From NCBI RefSeq assembly GCF_012912005.1, contig NZ_JABBEA010000021.1, positions 23,248-87,247 on the forward strand: a DNA stretch of 64,000 nucleotides, read 5' to 3'. The notes beneath the pieces are model-generated. The model was not told where the DNA came from and did no database searches. It saw only the letters and a list, made by a program, of their open reading frames with translations. The translations under genes and the position numbers were made by a program. Of the stretch, positions 23,755 through 33,824 are shown one piece after another; positions within the stretch are counted from its first letter, which is position 1; each line of letters opens with the position of its first letter. The DNA is from Paenibacillus sp. SZ31. Lineage in GTDB: Bacteria; Bacillota; Bacilli; Paenibacillales; Paenibacillaceae.

Positions 23755-26700
23755 ATGAATCAGGAAGATCAAGTACAGGTATATATGGATGAATTGCAGG
23801 TAAAAGCAAAGTCGTTAACAGGGGTACAGCTTGAGCTGGCAAACTATGTTGTGGAGATCGCCGGGTCTACGTATTTGCGTGGAGACGAAAAGATGTTTTT
23901 GAATACAGAAAAGTTGCTTGGAAGGCTGGCTGCGGAAACGCAGAACCCATTATTCCAGCCACTATTGGATGTACTCCAGCATCTGGCGAGCGAGTCATTG
24001 GTTGCACGATTCCGTTATATCGCAGAACGTGCGACTCGTTTCCCATACAGTAACCACTATGAACGCCGGCCTTATCGCACATCCGATCCGGAGCAGCATG
24101 TAGAACAGGTCATCCGTAAACTGATGGGATTATTCCGAATGGAAATGAAGAATTTCTCCCTGAGTGAATATGTGTCACTTCGTGAGTACAAGCTGGATTA
24201 TCTGCATGAGATCCGTTCGGTACTGCCGGATTGTATCGCGTATGAACTTGATCATCAGGGCGGAGATATGAAGCAGGCACTGCACGATATTATATATGGT
24301 GACAATCAGACGGCGCTGTTAACCCATGAAATGATCAAAGGCATATTCATGAGCGATCAGGCAGATGCCTATCAGATGTTGGGTGAGCTGCTCATTGCAG
24401 CAAGGTTGCAGGAAGGGTTGCGCCAAAGCATTGTGGAGCGGATGGATGAAGGAACACTGGAAGCCTATATTTACATATTAAAAATCATCATCGACAACAA
24501 CCTGATCCGTTTCAGTTCAGTGGTAAGAGCGCTCGCCGTATGGACAGGAATCGGCATAGAAGCAGCCAATCAGCGTGTTGCCGCACAGCTCATTGAACAG
24601 GCCTATGAGGCGCTTGTGCAACCAGAAGTACGCGAAGCCTGGCAGCAGGAAGCGAACGCCAACAAGCTCTTTATCAGCCTGTGGGCGACAGCGGTCATTG
24701 AAGAGAATGAACTGAAGAGCAAGATATTCGAAATTATGGATCAAGGCCAATTATATCAGAAGATTGTTGCCCAATATGTACTGGCTAACAGCCAGAACAG
24801 AGAGCTTCGTTTGCATATTGCACGTCGTTATCTGGAGGCGCAGGATACCGAGTTGATGCACTGGATTGTAACCAACTATGATGCCATGTATATGTACAAC
24901 TGGAGTTTCGAAAATGGAGAAAATCAGCGTAGCGTCTACATATGGCCATTACCTGCGCTTGAAGATAAGACATTGAGACGTCAGGACTTTGATCGATTCA
25001 AACAGATGCTGACTGTCATTCCAAAAGGCGGTTCAGGTGGACCATCGGGTGTACTTGAGTATGTTCACTACCGGATTGATACGGATGATGTAGTGAAGAA
25101 AATGTTATATCTGGCCGCCTATGATATGGACCCGGAATGGATTGGGGAAGTCATCGCAATCAAGGACCGTTTGAGCCCGGAACTGCGCGGAGAACTGTTG
25201 TCCCAGTTTGTTCAGCATCCCGATAATGAGGTGCAAAGACAGTTTGTGTTTGAGAGTTTGTCTGATAAAAGCATCAGTAATCGGGAAAGTGCGCTCTCCA
25301 AAGCGAAGCTACTCACGCTGACGGTTGAAGAGATGAAACAGATGGAGGCGTTGATGAAGCTCAAGACAGGCTCACTTCGCCAGAAGGTCATCCATGTATT
25401 GTTACTACAACCCGTGGACCAATTGACGGTTTCACTGAAGCGACTTTTGCAGGCGAAGAGTGAGTTGCAGCGTCTGGGTGCGCTCGAATTGTTGACCGAG
25501 ATTGCGGCAGATGCGGAGCGGGCAGATCAGCAGGAGCAATTGCAGTCATTGGCGCAGCTGATTAAGACGCCAACCGCGAAGGAACAGAAGTTGCTCGACA
25601 AGCTGACGGATCAGGGGAGTCGTTATACGGCCGCTAATGGGTTTGGTTTATTCGATCCGAAGCGACGTGAGCCATTGCTGGATGAGAAGCGTGAGCTCAA
25701 CGGCCACAGTCCGAAGGATATCTTTACGCTCTCTCTGGATCAAACCAGACCATTCCTGCAGGGGCTCAATGAATTGGTGCATGAACACAGGGATCATGAG
25801 TATGAAGTGGAGTACTATGCTGGCTACAAAGACACGTTGTTACTTGGAGCGAGTCTTCGCTCAAAGGTTCCGTATGCAGAGCGCAATGAAATGAAGCAGT
25901 TGGAGCAATTTCCACTTCATGACGTATGGGAGAACTATATTCAACAAGCAGGGTTTAGCAGTGTGGAACTGATGCAGCTATACATGGTTATACAGCTCCG
26001 GGAGTTCAATGGCAATTTGGGTGATCATTACAGTTATTTCCGTGAACAGTATGACTATGATGAAATGCAGAAGATTCCGTTAATGGAAGGCTGGCGTAAG
26101 TCGTTTGCCGAACAGATCTATCCTCTGGATGATATCGAAAAGCTACAGCAGTTGCTGGATTCGTTAACGTATAAGGATCAGGTGACTTCTCTAATCTCAG
26201 CGGCATATCTGGATAGCAATCCGGAGGATACATTTGAGATCGCAGAGAAAACGTGGGCGTCCATTATCTCAAGTATGCCTGCCGAGCGACTGGAGAAGGA
26301 ATCGGGTATGCTGCACATTCTAACGGGACCATGGAATTATACGGTTCGGAGCAAAATCCATGACGATGACAGCTTCAAACGGTTCTTCCAGACGGCTTAC
26401 CCGTTCGCCAGTCTTGTAGAAAATAGTCAACCGTTGTCCTTGCTGTCACTTGAAGATTTCCTGCGCGCGTACCAGCTGAACCTGATTAATGATCAGGAGA
26501 TATATCGACAGGTATTGGTCGGTGGCAATCGTCTGTTATTTATTCGTGACTTAACATCCACTCGTACAGAAGGGATCGCGAGTGATCCGAAGCTGGTTCA
26601 ATTACGAGATGCGGTGGTCGATCGCATTCTGGAGATTGAGCTGACCCGGGGAGAGCTCTCTACAGAGGTAAGCACGCTTGCCATGAAACTGGATCGAATT

Positions 26701-28725
26701 GAAGGCATGGAACACTGGGTACATCTGGTCTCGGCGATGGATCAGGATACATTTGTCCGTGGATATATCTACAGCTATGGAGACAACACAATACGCAAAG
26801 AGACGTTCAGCTATCTGATTCAGAATTGTCATCCACGGGATGGAGAAGATGAGAAGCGGCTTGGAGAATTGCTCCAGAAGTATCCGGTGAATGAGAAGAA
26901 ATTGCTGGAAGCAGCCATGTATGCACCACAGTGGATGGAGATTGTTGCGAAACATCTAGGATGGGAAGGTCTTCGCAGTGCAGCCTGGTACTTCCATGCC
27001 CATATCAATGAACGCTTTACTGCGGAGAAAGAGACCATCGTGGCCCACTATTCGCCAATATCACCACAGGACTTCAATGAAGGTGCATTTGATATCGCGT
27101 GGTTCGAAGAGGCCTATGCGGCTGTCGGGGAGGAACGGTTCAATCTGTTATACGATTGCGCCAAGTACATTTCCGGGGGAGCCAATCACCGCAGATCTCA
27201 ATTGTTCGCGGATGCTGCACTTGGCAAGCTTCGTCTGGACGACATGCGTGAGTCTGTGTCAGACAAGCGAAACAAAGATCATTTGTTAACCTACAGTTTG
27301 ATTCCATTCGCCGTAAATCGGGAACAGGATCTGCGTGAGCGATACGACTTCATTCAGAAGTTCCTGATGCAGAGCAAGCAATTCGGTGCACAGCGCCGTG
27401 CCAGTGAAGGTGTGGTATCGCAGATTGCACTGGGCAACCTTGCCCGTAATGCAGGCTATGCCGATGTTACGCGGCTGATGTGGGACATGGAAGCACGTAA
27501 GCTGGATGAGATGAAATCCTTCTTTGAACCTCATGCATTGGATGCGGACACTACAGCGCAATTGGTCATTGATGAGGAAGGCCAACCCGAGATGGTTATC
27601 GTCAGCAAAGGGAAGACACTCAAATCTGTACCTGCCCGGTTCAAAAAAGACGGATATATCGCTGAACTGAAAGAGCTGAAATCGGATCTGGTAGATCAGT
27701 ATCGCCGGGCACGACAGGAACTGGAACGTTCGATGACTGCCGGAACATCCTTTACACATCAGGAAATTGCCAGTCTAATGCAAAATCCGGTTATCCATCC
27801 GCTGGTAAGAACACTTGTATTCCAGTCAGGTGACAAGACGGGAAGATTCGATGTATCGTCTAGCGGTTTGCTTGCTCCAGGACCAGAGGGCACGATCCAG
27901 GCATTAACAGAGCAGGATCAACTGCTGATTGCTCATCCGCTTCATCTGTATCAGAGCGGAAGCTGGAGTGAATTCCAGCGAGATCTGTTCACCCGTCAGG
28001 AGCGTCAGCCATTCAAGCAGGTATTCCGTGAGCTGTATCTTCCTAACGAGGACGAATTGGCTAATGGTACGGTGTCCCGCCGATATGCAGGGTACCAGAT
28101 TCAACCGAAAAAAGCAGTAGCTCTGCTTAAAGGACGCCAATGGACTGTCAGTTATGAAGAAGGTCTGCAGAAGGTAAGCTACGAGCACAATCTGATCGCG
28201 AATCTCTATGCGATGGCGGATTGGTTCTCACCGGCAGATACCGAGGCACCAACACTGGAGACGGTGCAATTCTACGATCGCAAGACCTACAGGCCTGTAG
28301 CGCTGCAAGATGTACCGCTGACGTTCTTCTCGGAAGTTATGCGTGATATCGATCTGGTGGTCAGCGTTGCACATGTGGGAGGCGTAGATCCGGAAGCCAG
28401 CCTGACAACAATCGAGATGCGCCACGTCATTGTGAACGAGTCGTTGCGTCTGCTGAAGATCGACAATGTACGTCTGGACGGGAACTACGCACGGATTGAT
28501 GGTGAATTAGGTGAGTATGCTGTTCATCTGGGTAGTGGTAATGTGTTCAAACAGGCCACAGGTGCGCTGCATATCATACCGGTACACAGTCAGCATCGGG
28601 GCCGAATCTTCCTGCCATTCCTCGATGAAGATCCGAGAACAGCTGAGATTCTGTCCAAGGTGATGTTGCTCGCCGAAGATAAGAAGATTAAGGACCCGCA
28701 GATTCTTGCACAGTTACAGAACTAG
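23755..28725 (+). CDS. Giant DUF4132 (MolR-like) / DUF5724 repeat protein
   Basis: 1656 residues with no signal peptide or membrane segment, so cytoplasmic. The ATG at 23755 has AAGGAGG eight bases upstream; the frame opens 21 bases earlier. Long alpha-helical stretches with HEAT-like character occupy about 150-650 (for example SPELRGELLSQFVQHPDN). The DUF4132 core lies at about 1290-1600, with PARFKKDGYIAELKEL, QYRRARQELERSM and MQNPVIHPLVRTLVF. The C-terminus KVMLLAEDKKIKDPQIL is typical of this family. Related proteins include E. coli MolR, whose function is unsettled. It forms a two-gene operon with the preceding 139-residue protein. Confidence 0.82.
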   Translation: MNQEDQVQVYMDELQVKAKSLTGVQLELANYVVEIAGSTYLRGDEKMFLNTEKLLGRLAAETQNPLFQPLLDVLQHLASESLVARFRYIAERATRFPYSNHYERRPYRTSDPEQHVEQVIRKLMGLFRMEMKNFSLSEYVSLREYKLDYLHEIRSVLPDCIAYELDHQGGDMKQALHDIIYGDNQTALLTHEMIKGIFMSDQADAYQMLGELLIAARLQEGLRQSIVERMDEGTLEAYIYILKIIIDNNLIRFSSVVRALAVWTGIGIEAANQRVAAQLIEQAYEALVQPEVREAWQQEANANKLFISLWATAVIEENELKSKIFEIMDQGQLYQKIVAQYVLANSQNRELRLHIARRYLEAQDTELMHWIVTNYDAMYMYNWSFENGENQRSVYIWPLPALEDKTLRRQDFDRFKQMLTVIPKGGSGGPSGVLEYVHYRIDTDDVVKKMLYLAAYDMDPEWIGEVIAIKDRLSPELRGELLSQFVQHPDNEVQRQFVFESLSDKSISNRESALSKAKLLTLTVEEMKQMEALMKLKTGSLRQKVIHVLLLQPVDQLTVSLKRLLQAKSELQRLGALELLTEIAADAERADQQEQLQSLAQLIKTPTAKEQKLLDKLTDQGSRYTAANGFGLFDPKRREPLLDEKRELNGHSPKDIFTLSLDQTRPFLQGLNELVHEHRDHEYEVEYYAGYKDTLLLGASLRSKVPYAERNEMKQLEQFPLHDVWENYIQQAGFSSVELMQLYMVIQLREFNGNLGDHYSYFREQYDYDEMQKIPLMEGWRKSFAEQIYPLDDIEKLQQLLDSLTYKDQVTSLISAAYLDSNPEDTFEIAEKTWASIISSMPAERLEKESGMLHILTGPWNYTVRSKIHDDDSFKRFFQTAYPFASLVENSQPLSLLSLEDFLRAYQLNLINDQEIYRQVLVGGNRLLFIRDLTSTRTEGIASDPKLVQLRDAVVDRILEIELTRGELSTEVSTLAMKLDRIEGMEHWVHLVSAMDQDTFVRGYIYSYGDNTIRKETFSYLIQNCHPRDGEDEKRLGELLQKYPVNEKKLLEAAMYAPQWMEIVAKHLGWEGLRSAAWYFHAHINERFTAEKETIVAHYSPISPQDFNEGAFDIAWFEEAYAAVGEERFNLLYDCAKYISGGANHRRSQLFADAALGKLRLDDMRESVSDKRNKDHLLTYSLIPFAVNREQDLRERYDFIQKFLMQSKQFGAQRRASEGVVSQIALGNLARNAGYADVTRLMWDMEARKLDEMKSFFEPHALDADTTAQLVIDEEGQPEMVIVSKGKTLKSVPARFKKDGYIAELKELKSDLVDQYRRARQELERSMTAGTSFTHQEIASLMQNPVIHPLVRTLVFQSGDKTGRFDVSSSGLLAPGPEGTIQALTEQDQLLIAHPLHLYQSGSWSEFQRDLFTRQERQPFKQVFRELYLPNEDELANGTVSRRYAGYQIQPKKAVALLKGRQWTVSYEEGLQKVSYEHNLIANLYAMADWFSPADTEAPTLETVQFYDRKTYRPVALQDVPLTFFSEVMRDIDLVVSVAHVGGVDPEASLTTIEMRHVIVNESLRLLKIDNVRLDGNYARIDGELGEYAVHLGSGNVFKQATGALHIIPVHSQHRGRIFLPFLDEDPRTAEILSKVMLLAEDKKIKDPQILAQLQN

Positions 28726-29309
28726 AACTGATTGAACCGTCCTATTAAGGCCGGTGTATAACTTGAAAATATAATCACTATGTTTGAATCATAAAAGCAA
28801 CTGAGGAACCTGTTAAAAGGGACTTCAGTTGCTTTTATATTTTCGGATATTTCAATGGACCGGATTGGTTCCGGTTTCAAATAGACTTAGGACCCAGAGC
28901 GTGTCGGTATATTCCTTAATCTGATAATTAATTGCATTAATTGGTTGAACGGGAGTGGGTCGAACCGACTGTTTTTAAAAGTAAAGAATTTGTTCGAAAG
29001 TAGTTACATAAATGTAAATAATTCGTTTTCTTGTTTTGTTATCTGCATTATTAATATGGTGATTCCAAAGAACTAGGCTCCTTCTAATCGGTCTTTTACC
29101 AAATTTAAGGGGATGTAATTCGGAATCAGGTCGGTTAACGTTAGGAAGCGAAATCTGCTGACTTGCTTGCAGGCTGCAGTTTCAGAAGCCATGTGCAGGA
29201 CGACCTGAATGCTTGAAAGACTGGAATCAAGCCAGTTTGCATTCCCTTGTATACATGTATTCAAGATGTGCACAAGAAAAATGATCAAGAGAGAAGGAGA
29301 GCTTACAAC
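28726..29309. other. Long intergenic region before the GH3 gene
   Basis: 584 bases. After the terminator at 28793-28836 the sequence is AT-rich with no credible gene. The last 200 bases before the GH3 start contain a nested pair of stems: TCAGGTCG (29126-29133) with CGACCTGA (29201-29208), and inside it GAAATCTGC with GCAGTTTC (29150-29183, one bulge). This may be a structured leader. No cre-like catabolite site or clear -35/-10 pair was found. Confidence 0.4.
28793..28836 (+). terminator. Terminator after the DUF4132 operon
   Basis: Perfect 12-bp stem AAAAGCAACTGA / TCAGTTGCTTTT with a 20-base loop, followed by ATATTTT. The A-rich 5' side could let it work in both directions. Confidence 0.75.
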
Positions 29310-32021
29310 ATGAACAGAAGACTCAATCTGATTTTCCTCAAACGATGGTTTATGCTATTAATCATCGTGGCGGTTGCGGCTATGCCGCTACACGCCTTCG
29401 CCGCGGAGGCGGAATCCGGGGCTGATCGGCCTTGGATGAACAAATCCTTGTCTGCGGAGGAACGCACCGAGCTGCTGCTCAAGGAGATGACGCTGGAGGA
29501 GAAAGTTGGATTCGTAACCGGTAAAGTAAATAACTATTATGGTTTCTATAATGATGGATTGGAGCGCCTCGGCATTCCGGCATTACAGATGGCAGACGGA
29601 CCTGCAGGGGTACGTGTAGCTAACCCGGATGTGCAGGACAAAAAGTCCACGGCATTGCCTGCGCCCATCGCGCTTGCCGCTTCCTGGGATACCAATCTGG
29701 CCAAGAAATATGGTGATCTGATCGGTCAGGAAGCACATGATACAACACATAATGTAGTGCTTGGTCCTGGGCTGGACATTGCACGTACACCATGGGGTTC
29801 CCGGAACTTTGAATCGCTCGGGGAAGATCCGCTACTGGCTTCCGGTATGGGTGCAGCGTATGTGAACGGGATTCAAAGTAATCCGGTTATCGCTACTGCG
29901 AAGCACTATATCCTGAACAACCAGGAGACGGAACGTTTCACGACCAATGCAACAGCCAGCGAACGTGCCATTCAGGAAGTCTATGCACGTCCGTTCCAGG
30001 CGATGGTCGAAAAAGCGGATCTCGGTTCGGCAATGTGTTCATTTAACCAGGTGAACGGTACATATGCTTGTGAGAACAAGGAGATGCTGACGGATGTCCT
30101 TAGGGATCAGTTTGGCTTCGAAGGGTTCGTCATGAGTGACTACGGTGCAAACTTCAGCACAGCCAAATCCGCCAATGCGGGTCTGGATCTGGAGACACCT
30201 GGAGAACCTTACGGCAAATGGGGAGACAAATTGCTGGAAGCCGTGAACAATGGCGAAGTCAGCGAGCAAACCATTGATGAGAAGGTTAGACGTATTTTGC
30301 TTCAAATGTTCGATAAAGGGCTGTTCGATAACCCTGTAACAAATACACAAATCAATGCCAAGAAAGACGGCAAACAGGCACGTGAAATTGCAGAAGAGAG
30401 CATGGTTCTTTTGCAAAACAACGATAATACGCTGCCGCTTTCCAAGAAAAATGTGAAATCGATTGCTGTCATCGGACCGGATGCAGATAATGCATCTGCT
30501 GCTGGTGGAGGTAGCAGTCTGGTTAACCCGACGTATACCGTAAGTCCACTGCAAGGTATTCGTAACCGTGCTGGTAACGGTGTGGATGTAAAATATGCAG
30601 CTGGAACCGATCCAATCTCCGCAGGAGATGCATTTAATGGACCGTCCGCCGTACCTTCCACTCTGTTATCGCCTGGGGATGCTCAGGAAAGTGAAAGAGA
30701 CTATGGTACAGATCGTGCGGAATACGGTCTGCGTGCTGAATACTGGACGAATAAAGATATGGAGGGTAACCCTTCGCTGGTTCGTACAGATAATCAGGTC
30801 AACATGAATCTTGGATTCTACAACTATGAAGGGTTTAATGCACAATCTTCCAAGCTTCCGGTGACACCAACGAAGTTCAATGCCAAGATGTCTGCTCGTT
30901 GGACAGGGGCAATTACAGCGCCTCAAACGGCTGAATATAAGCTGTCCCTGACCAGTCTCGGTTCTGCGAAACTGTATGTGGATGATGAGTTACTCGTAGA
31001 CAATCAAGGTGAAACATTGAGTACAACGAAGAAAGAAATCACGTTCAAAGAAGGCGAGTCCCACAATATTCGGATTGAGTATCGTACAGATTTCCCGGTA
31101 CAGTCCAATCATGATATGGGTGCACAGGTTCGTTTTGGCTGGGAAGCTCCAGAAGACGCTGTTGATATCAAAATGCAAAAAGCAGTCGATCTGGCGAAAA
31201 AATCCGATGTTGCCGTTGTGGTAACACGTACGTATGACAGTGAAGGTTATGTAGACCGTTCCGATCTGGAACTGCCAAATAACCAGGAACAGCTGATCCG
31301 CAAAGTAGCGGCAGCTAATCCAAAAACGATCGTGGTGCAAATGAGTGGTCGTGCTGTCGAGATGGACTCCTGGCAAAAAGAAGTGCCATCCATCGTTCAA
31401 GCTTGGTACGCAGGTCAGGAACAAGGTAATGCAGTGGCACGTGTGCTGTTCGGTGATGTGAATCCATCCGGTAAGTTGCCGGTGACGTTCCCATCAGATG
31501 ATTCCCAGACCCCGGTATCGACTGCGGAACAATTCCCAGGTGTGAATGGGGTGGGTAACTACTCCGAAGGTATCTTTGTAGGGTACAAAGGATATGACAA
31601 AGAAGGCATGACACCGGCGTTCGCCTTTGGACACGGACTGTCGTATACCGATTTTAATTATCGTAATCTGCATGTGAAAAACACAGGTAAAAGCGATAAG
31701 GAAACTGTAGAAGTATCCCTGAATCTGCGCAATACCGGTAAAGTTGCCGGTGCAGAAGTCGTACAAGTCTATGTTGGCAATCTGCCAACCAAAGTTGAGA
31801 CACCAGAGAAACAACTTGCTGGTTGGGCGAAGGTCGATCTGAAGGCAGGCAAGCAACAACGGGTTAACATTCAACTGGATCGCAGCGCACTGTCCTACTG
31901 GGATGAAGCATCGCATGAATGGGTAATGCCTAAGGGTAAAGTCCAGGTGTATGTCGGCAGTGCATCGGATGATATCCGTCTGACAGGCAGTGTGAATATC
32001 GGAAGCAAGTCCGGTAAATAA
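29310..32021 (+). CDS. bglX: Secreted glycoside hydrolase family 3 beta-glucosidase with PA14 insert
   Basis: 903 residues from the ATG at 29310 (GAAGGAGA site); the frame extends to 29247 without one. Signal peptide with cleavage near HAFA-AEAE. GH3 N-terminal barrel (about 45-350): catalytic nucleophile Asp277 in VMSDYGA and substrate-binding KHYILNNQE. The C-terminal alpha/beta domain (about 370-770) is interrupted by a PA14-type carbohydrate-binding insert (about 475-625; RAEYWTNKDMEGNP, LYVDDELLVDN). A fibronectin-III-like domain closes the protein (about 795-895; VKNTGKSDKETVEVSL). It likely releases glucose or another hexose from oligosaccharides outside the cell. A GH30 gene follows, so the pair probably acts on one beta-glucan. 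The symbol is a family-level label. Confidence 0.87.
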   Translation: MNRRLNLIFLKRWFMLLIIVAVAAMPLHAFAAEAESGADRPWMNKSLSAEERTELLLKEMTLEEKVGFVTGKVNNYYGFYNDGLERLGIPALQMADGPAGVRVANPDVQDKKSTALPAPIALAASWDTNLAKKYGDLIGQEAHDTTHNVVLGPGLDIARTPWGSRNFESLGEDPLLASGMGAAYVNGIQSNPVIATAKHYILNNQETERFTTNATASERAIQEVYARPFQAMVEKADLGSAMCSFNQVNGTYACENKEMLTDVLRDQFGFEGFVMSDYGANFSTAKSANAGLDLETPGEPYGKWGDKLLEAVNNGEVSEQTIDEKVRRILLQMFDKGLFDNPVTNTQINAKKDGKQAREIAEESMVLLQNNDNTLPLSKKNVKSIAVIGPDADNASAAGGGSSLVNPTYTVSPLQGIRNRAGNGVDVKYAAGTDPISAGDAFNGPSAVPSTLLSPGDAQESERDYGTDRAEYGLRAEYWTNKDMEGNPSLVRTDNQVNMNLGFYNYEGFNAQSSKLPVTPTKFNAKMSARWTGAITAPQTAEYKLSLTSLGSAKLYVDDELLVDNQGETLSTTKKEITFKEGESHNIRIEYRTDFPVQSNHDMGAQVRFGWEAPEDAVDIKMQKAVDLAKKSDVAVVVTRTYDSEGYVDRSDLELPNNQEQLIRKVAAANPKTIVVQMSGRAVEMDSWQKEVPSIVQAWYAGQEQGNAVARVLFGDVNPSGKLPVTFPSDDSQTPVSTAEQFPGVNGVGNYSEGIFVGYKGYDKEGMTPAFAFGHGLSYTDFNYRNLHVKNTGKSDKETVEVSLNLRNTGKVAGAEVVQVYVGNLPTKVETPEKQLAGWAKVDLKAGKQQRVNIQLDRSALSYWDEASHEWVMPKGKVQVYVGSASDDIRLTGSVNIGSKSGK

Positions 32022-32050
32022 AAGTGGAATAAGGGAGATTGAAATTGAGT

Positions 32051-32075
32051 CGTGGCCGAATGGCCGCGGCTTTTT
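32051..32075 (+). terminator. Terminator between GH3 and GH30 genes
   Basis: Stem CGTGGCC (32051-32057) with GGCCGCG, tetraloop GAAT, then GC and five T. Short, so probably partial: some transcripts may read into the GH30 gene. Confidence 0.6.
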
Positions 32076-32098
32076 CCACAATGGAAGGAGAGTGAAGC

Positions 32099-33670
32099 GT
32101 GATGAACATAGGCTGGCGAGAGCATCCCAAACGATGGATGATCCTGTTGATGGCAGCTGTTTGTTGTGTCAGTATAGGAATCGGGCTTATCTTCAACCGA
32201 AGTGAACAACCCGCTCCGCCGCCGGTTGTGGACAAACAGAGAACGGCCGAAGTCTGGTTAACCACGGGAGATCAGCAAAATCTGCTTACACCACAGAAAC
32301 CCATTCCAATTACAAATCACCATGATGCAGACACAAGCTCTTCAGATTCTAAAATGCAGGAGTCAGATACATCTTCGTCGGAGTTTACCATACAGATTGA
32401 TCCGAACAAGACATATCAGACCATGGATGGATTTGGCGCAGCGATGACGGGTTCGTCAGCACATCTGATTAATCAGCTTCCAGAGGAACAGCAAGAACAA
32501 TTGCTACAGGAGTTATTTACGCCGGAAGGCTTGAACATGGATATGGTGCGTCACACGATTGGTGCCTCCGATTATTCGGTAGATGAATCAGGCGCGGCTT
32601 CAAGTTATACCTATGATGATATCGAATCCGGAACGGATTATGACATGCAACACTTTTCGATCGATAAGGATCAGGAAGTTGTGAATATGTTGGAGCGTGT
32701 AGCTGGTCTTAAAACGGATCTTAACGTACTGGGCACACCGTGGACGGCCCCCGCTTGGATGAAGTATGGGGAGAAGACGACCAACGGCTGGTATCTGGAT
32801 TACAACGATCCCCAGGTGTATGAAGCGTACGCGAGCTATTTTGTGAAATATATCGAAGCATATCAAACGAAGGGCATTCCCATCTACGGGATCACGTTGC
32901 AAAATGAACCGGAGTTCACCTCGGACAAATATCCGAGTATGAGTATGGGAGCCGAAGAACAAGCCATGTTCATTCGGGATTATCTTGGCCCTGCGCTACA
33001 AGATGCGGGACTGGATACGCGAATCATCGCGTATGATCATAACTGGGATCAGGCGGTCGAATATACGAGCAAGGTGCTCGGTGATGAGCAGGCTGCTGTT
33101 TACATCGATGGATCTGCTTTCCACTGTTATGCAGGTGATCCATCTATCATGTCGGAAGTGCATGATCGCTTCCCGGACAAACATATCTATTTTACCGAAT
33201 GTAGTGGTGGGGAGTGGAGTCCTGATTTTGGCGAGAATCTGAGCTGGCAGATGTCCAATCTCATCATTGGTGCGCCTCGCAACTGGGCGAAAAATGTGCT
33301 GCTCTGGAACATCGCGCTCGATCCGCAAGGTGGACCCACGAACGGTGGCTGTGAGAACTGCCGTGGGGTTGTGACGATTGACCCGGAGCGTGATGAAATC
33401 ACTAGAAATGTTGAGTATTATGCGCTGGGCCACATCAGTCGTTATGTACGTCCGGGAGCCGTAAGGATCGATTCCTCACAAGAACAAGGCAAGATCGAGA
33501 ACGTAGCTTTCCGCAATCCGGATGGAACGATCGTGCTGGTTGCAGCTAACACGGGTGAGGCAGAAGTTTCCTTTGATGTAGTTATGGATGGAGATTCGTT
33601 TCAATATGTACTGCCTTCTCAATCGGCAGCAACCTTCCGCTGGAATCTGAAAACGGGGGGAGAACGTTGA
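32099..33670 (+). CDS. Glycoside hydrolase family 30 (glucosylceramidase / beta-1,6-glucanase-like)
   Basis: 523 residues from the GTG at 32099 (the ATG at 32102 is equally possible; AGGAG upstream). One N-terminal hydrophobic segment (about 13-31) acts as signal or anchor, followed by a Ser/Asp-rich linker to about residue 95. GH30 barrel: DGFGAAMTGSSA (about 110-121), acid/base Glu270 in TLQNEPEF and nucleophile Glu367 in FTECSGGEW. A C-terminal beta domain (about 445-520) has VLVAANTGEAEVSF. The motifs place it with glucosylceramidase-like GH30 (subfamily 1 or 3) rather than glucuronoxylanases. Possible substrates are fungal beta-1,6-glucan or glucosylated lipids; the exact one is not decidable here. 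Confidence 0.86.
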   Translation: MMNIGWREHPKRWMILLMAAVCCVSIGIGLIFNRSEQPAPPPVVDKQRTAEVWLTTGDQQNLLTPQKPIPITNHHDADTSSSDSKMQESDTSSSEFTIQIDPNKTYQTMDGFGAAMTGSSAHLINQLPEEQQEQLLQELFTPEGLNMDMVRHTIGASDYSVDESGAASSYTYDDIESGTDYDMQHFSIDKDQEVVNMLERVAGLKTDLNVLGTPWTAPAWMKYGEKTTNGWYLDYNDPQVYEAYASYFVKYIEAYQTKGIPIYGITLQNEPEFTSDKYPSMSMGAEEQAMFIRDYLGPALQDAGLDTRIIAYDHNWDQAVEYTSKVLGDEQAAVYIDGSAFHCYAGDPSIMSEVHDRFPDKHIYFTECSGGEWSPDFGENLSWQMSNLIIGAPRNWAKNVLLWNIALDPQGGPTNGGCENCRGVVTIDPERDEITRNVEYYALGHISRYVRPGAVRIDSSQEQGKIENVAFRNPDGTIVLVAANTGEAEVSFDVVMDGDSFQYVLPSQSAATFRWNLKTGGER

Positions 33671-33755
33671 CTCAAGCTTGGAAATTATGGGTACAGATTG
33701 AATGATGGACATGGTAAAATACACGTAGAGTTATTTCAAATTTGATGTATTAAAT

Positions 33756-33781
33756 AAGTCCGATCCCAGGATCGGGCTTTT
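33756..33781 (+). terminator. Terminator after GH30 gene
   Basis: CCGATC-CCAG-GATCGG (33760-33775), extended by AAG/CTT past a mismatch, then a short T run. Confidence 0.7.
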
Positions 33782-33824
33782 ACATAACCATTTACTTTTA
33801 ATAGAGAAGGAGCATACGTCGGAC

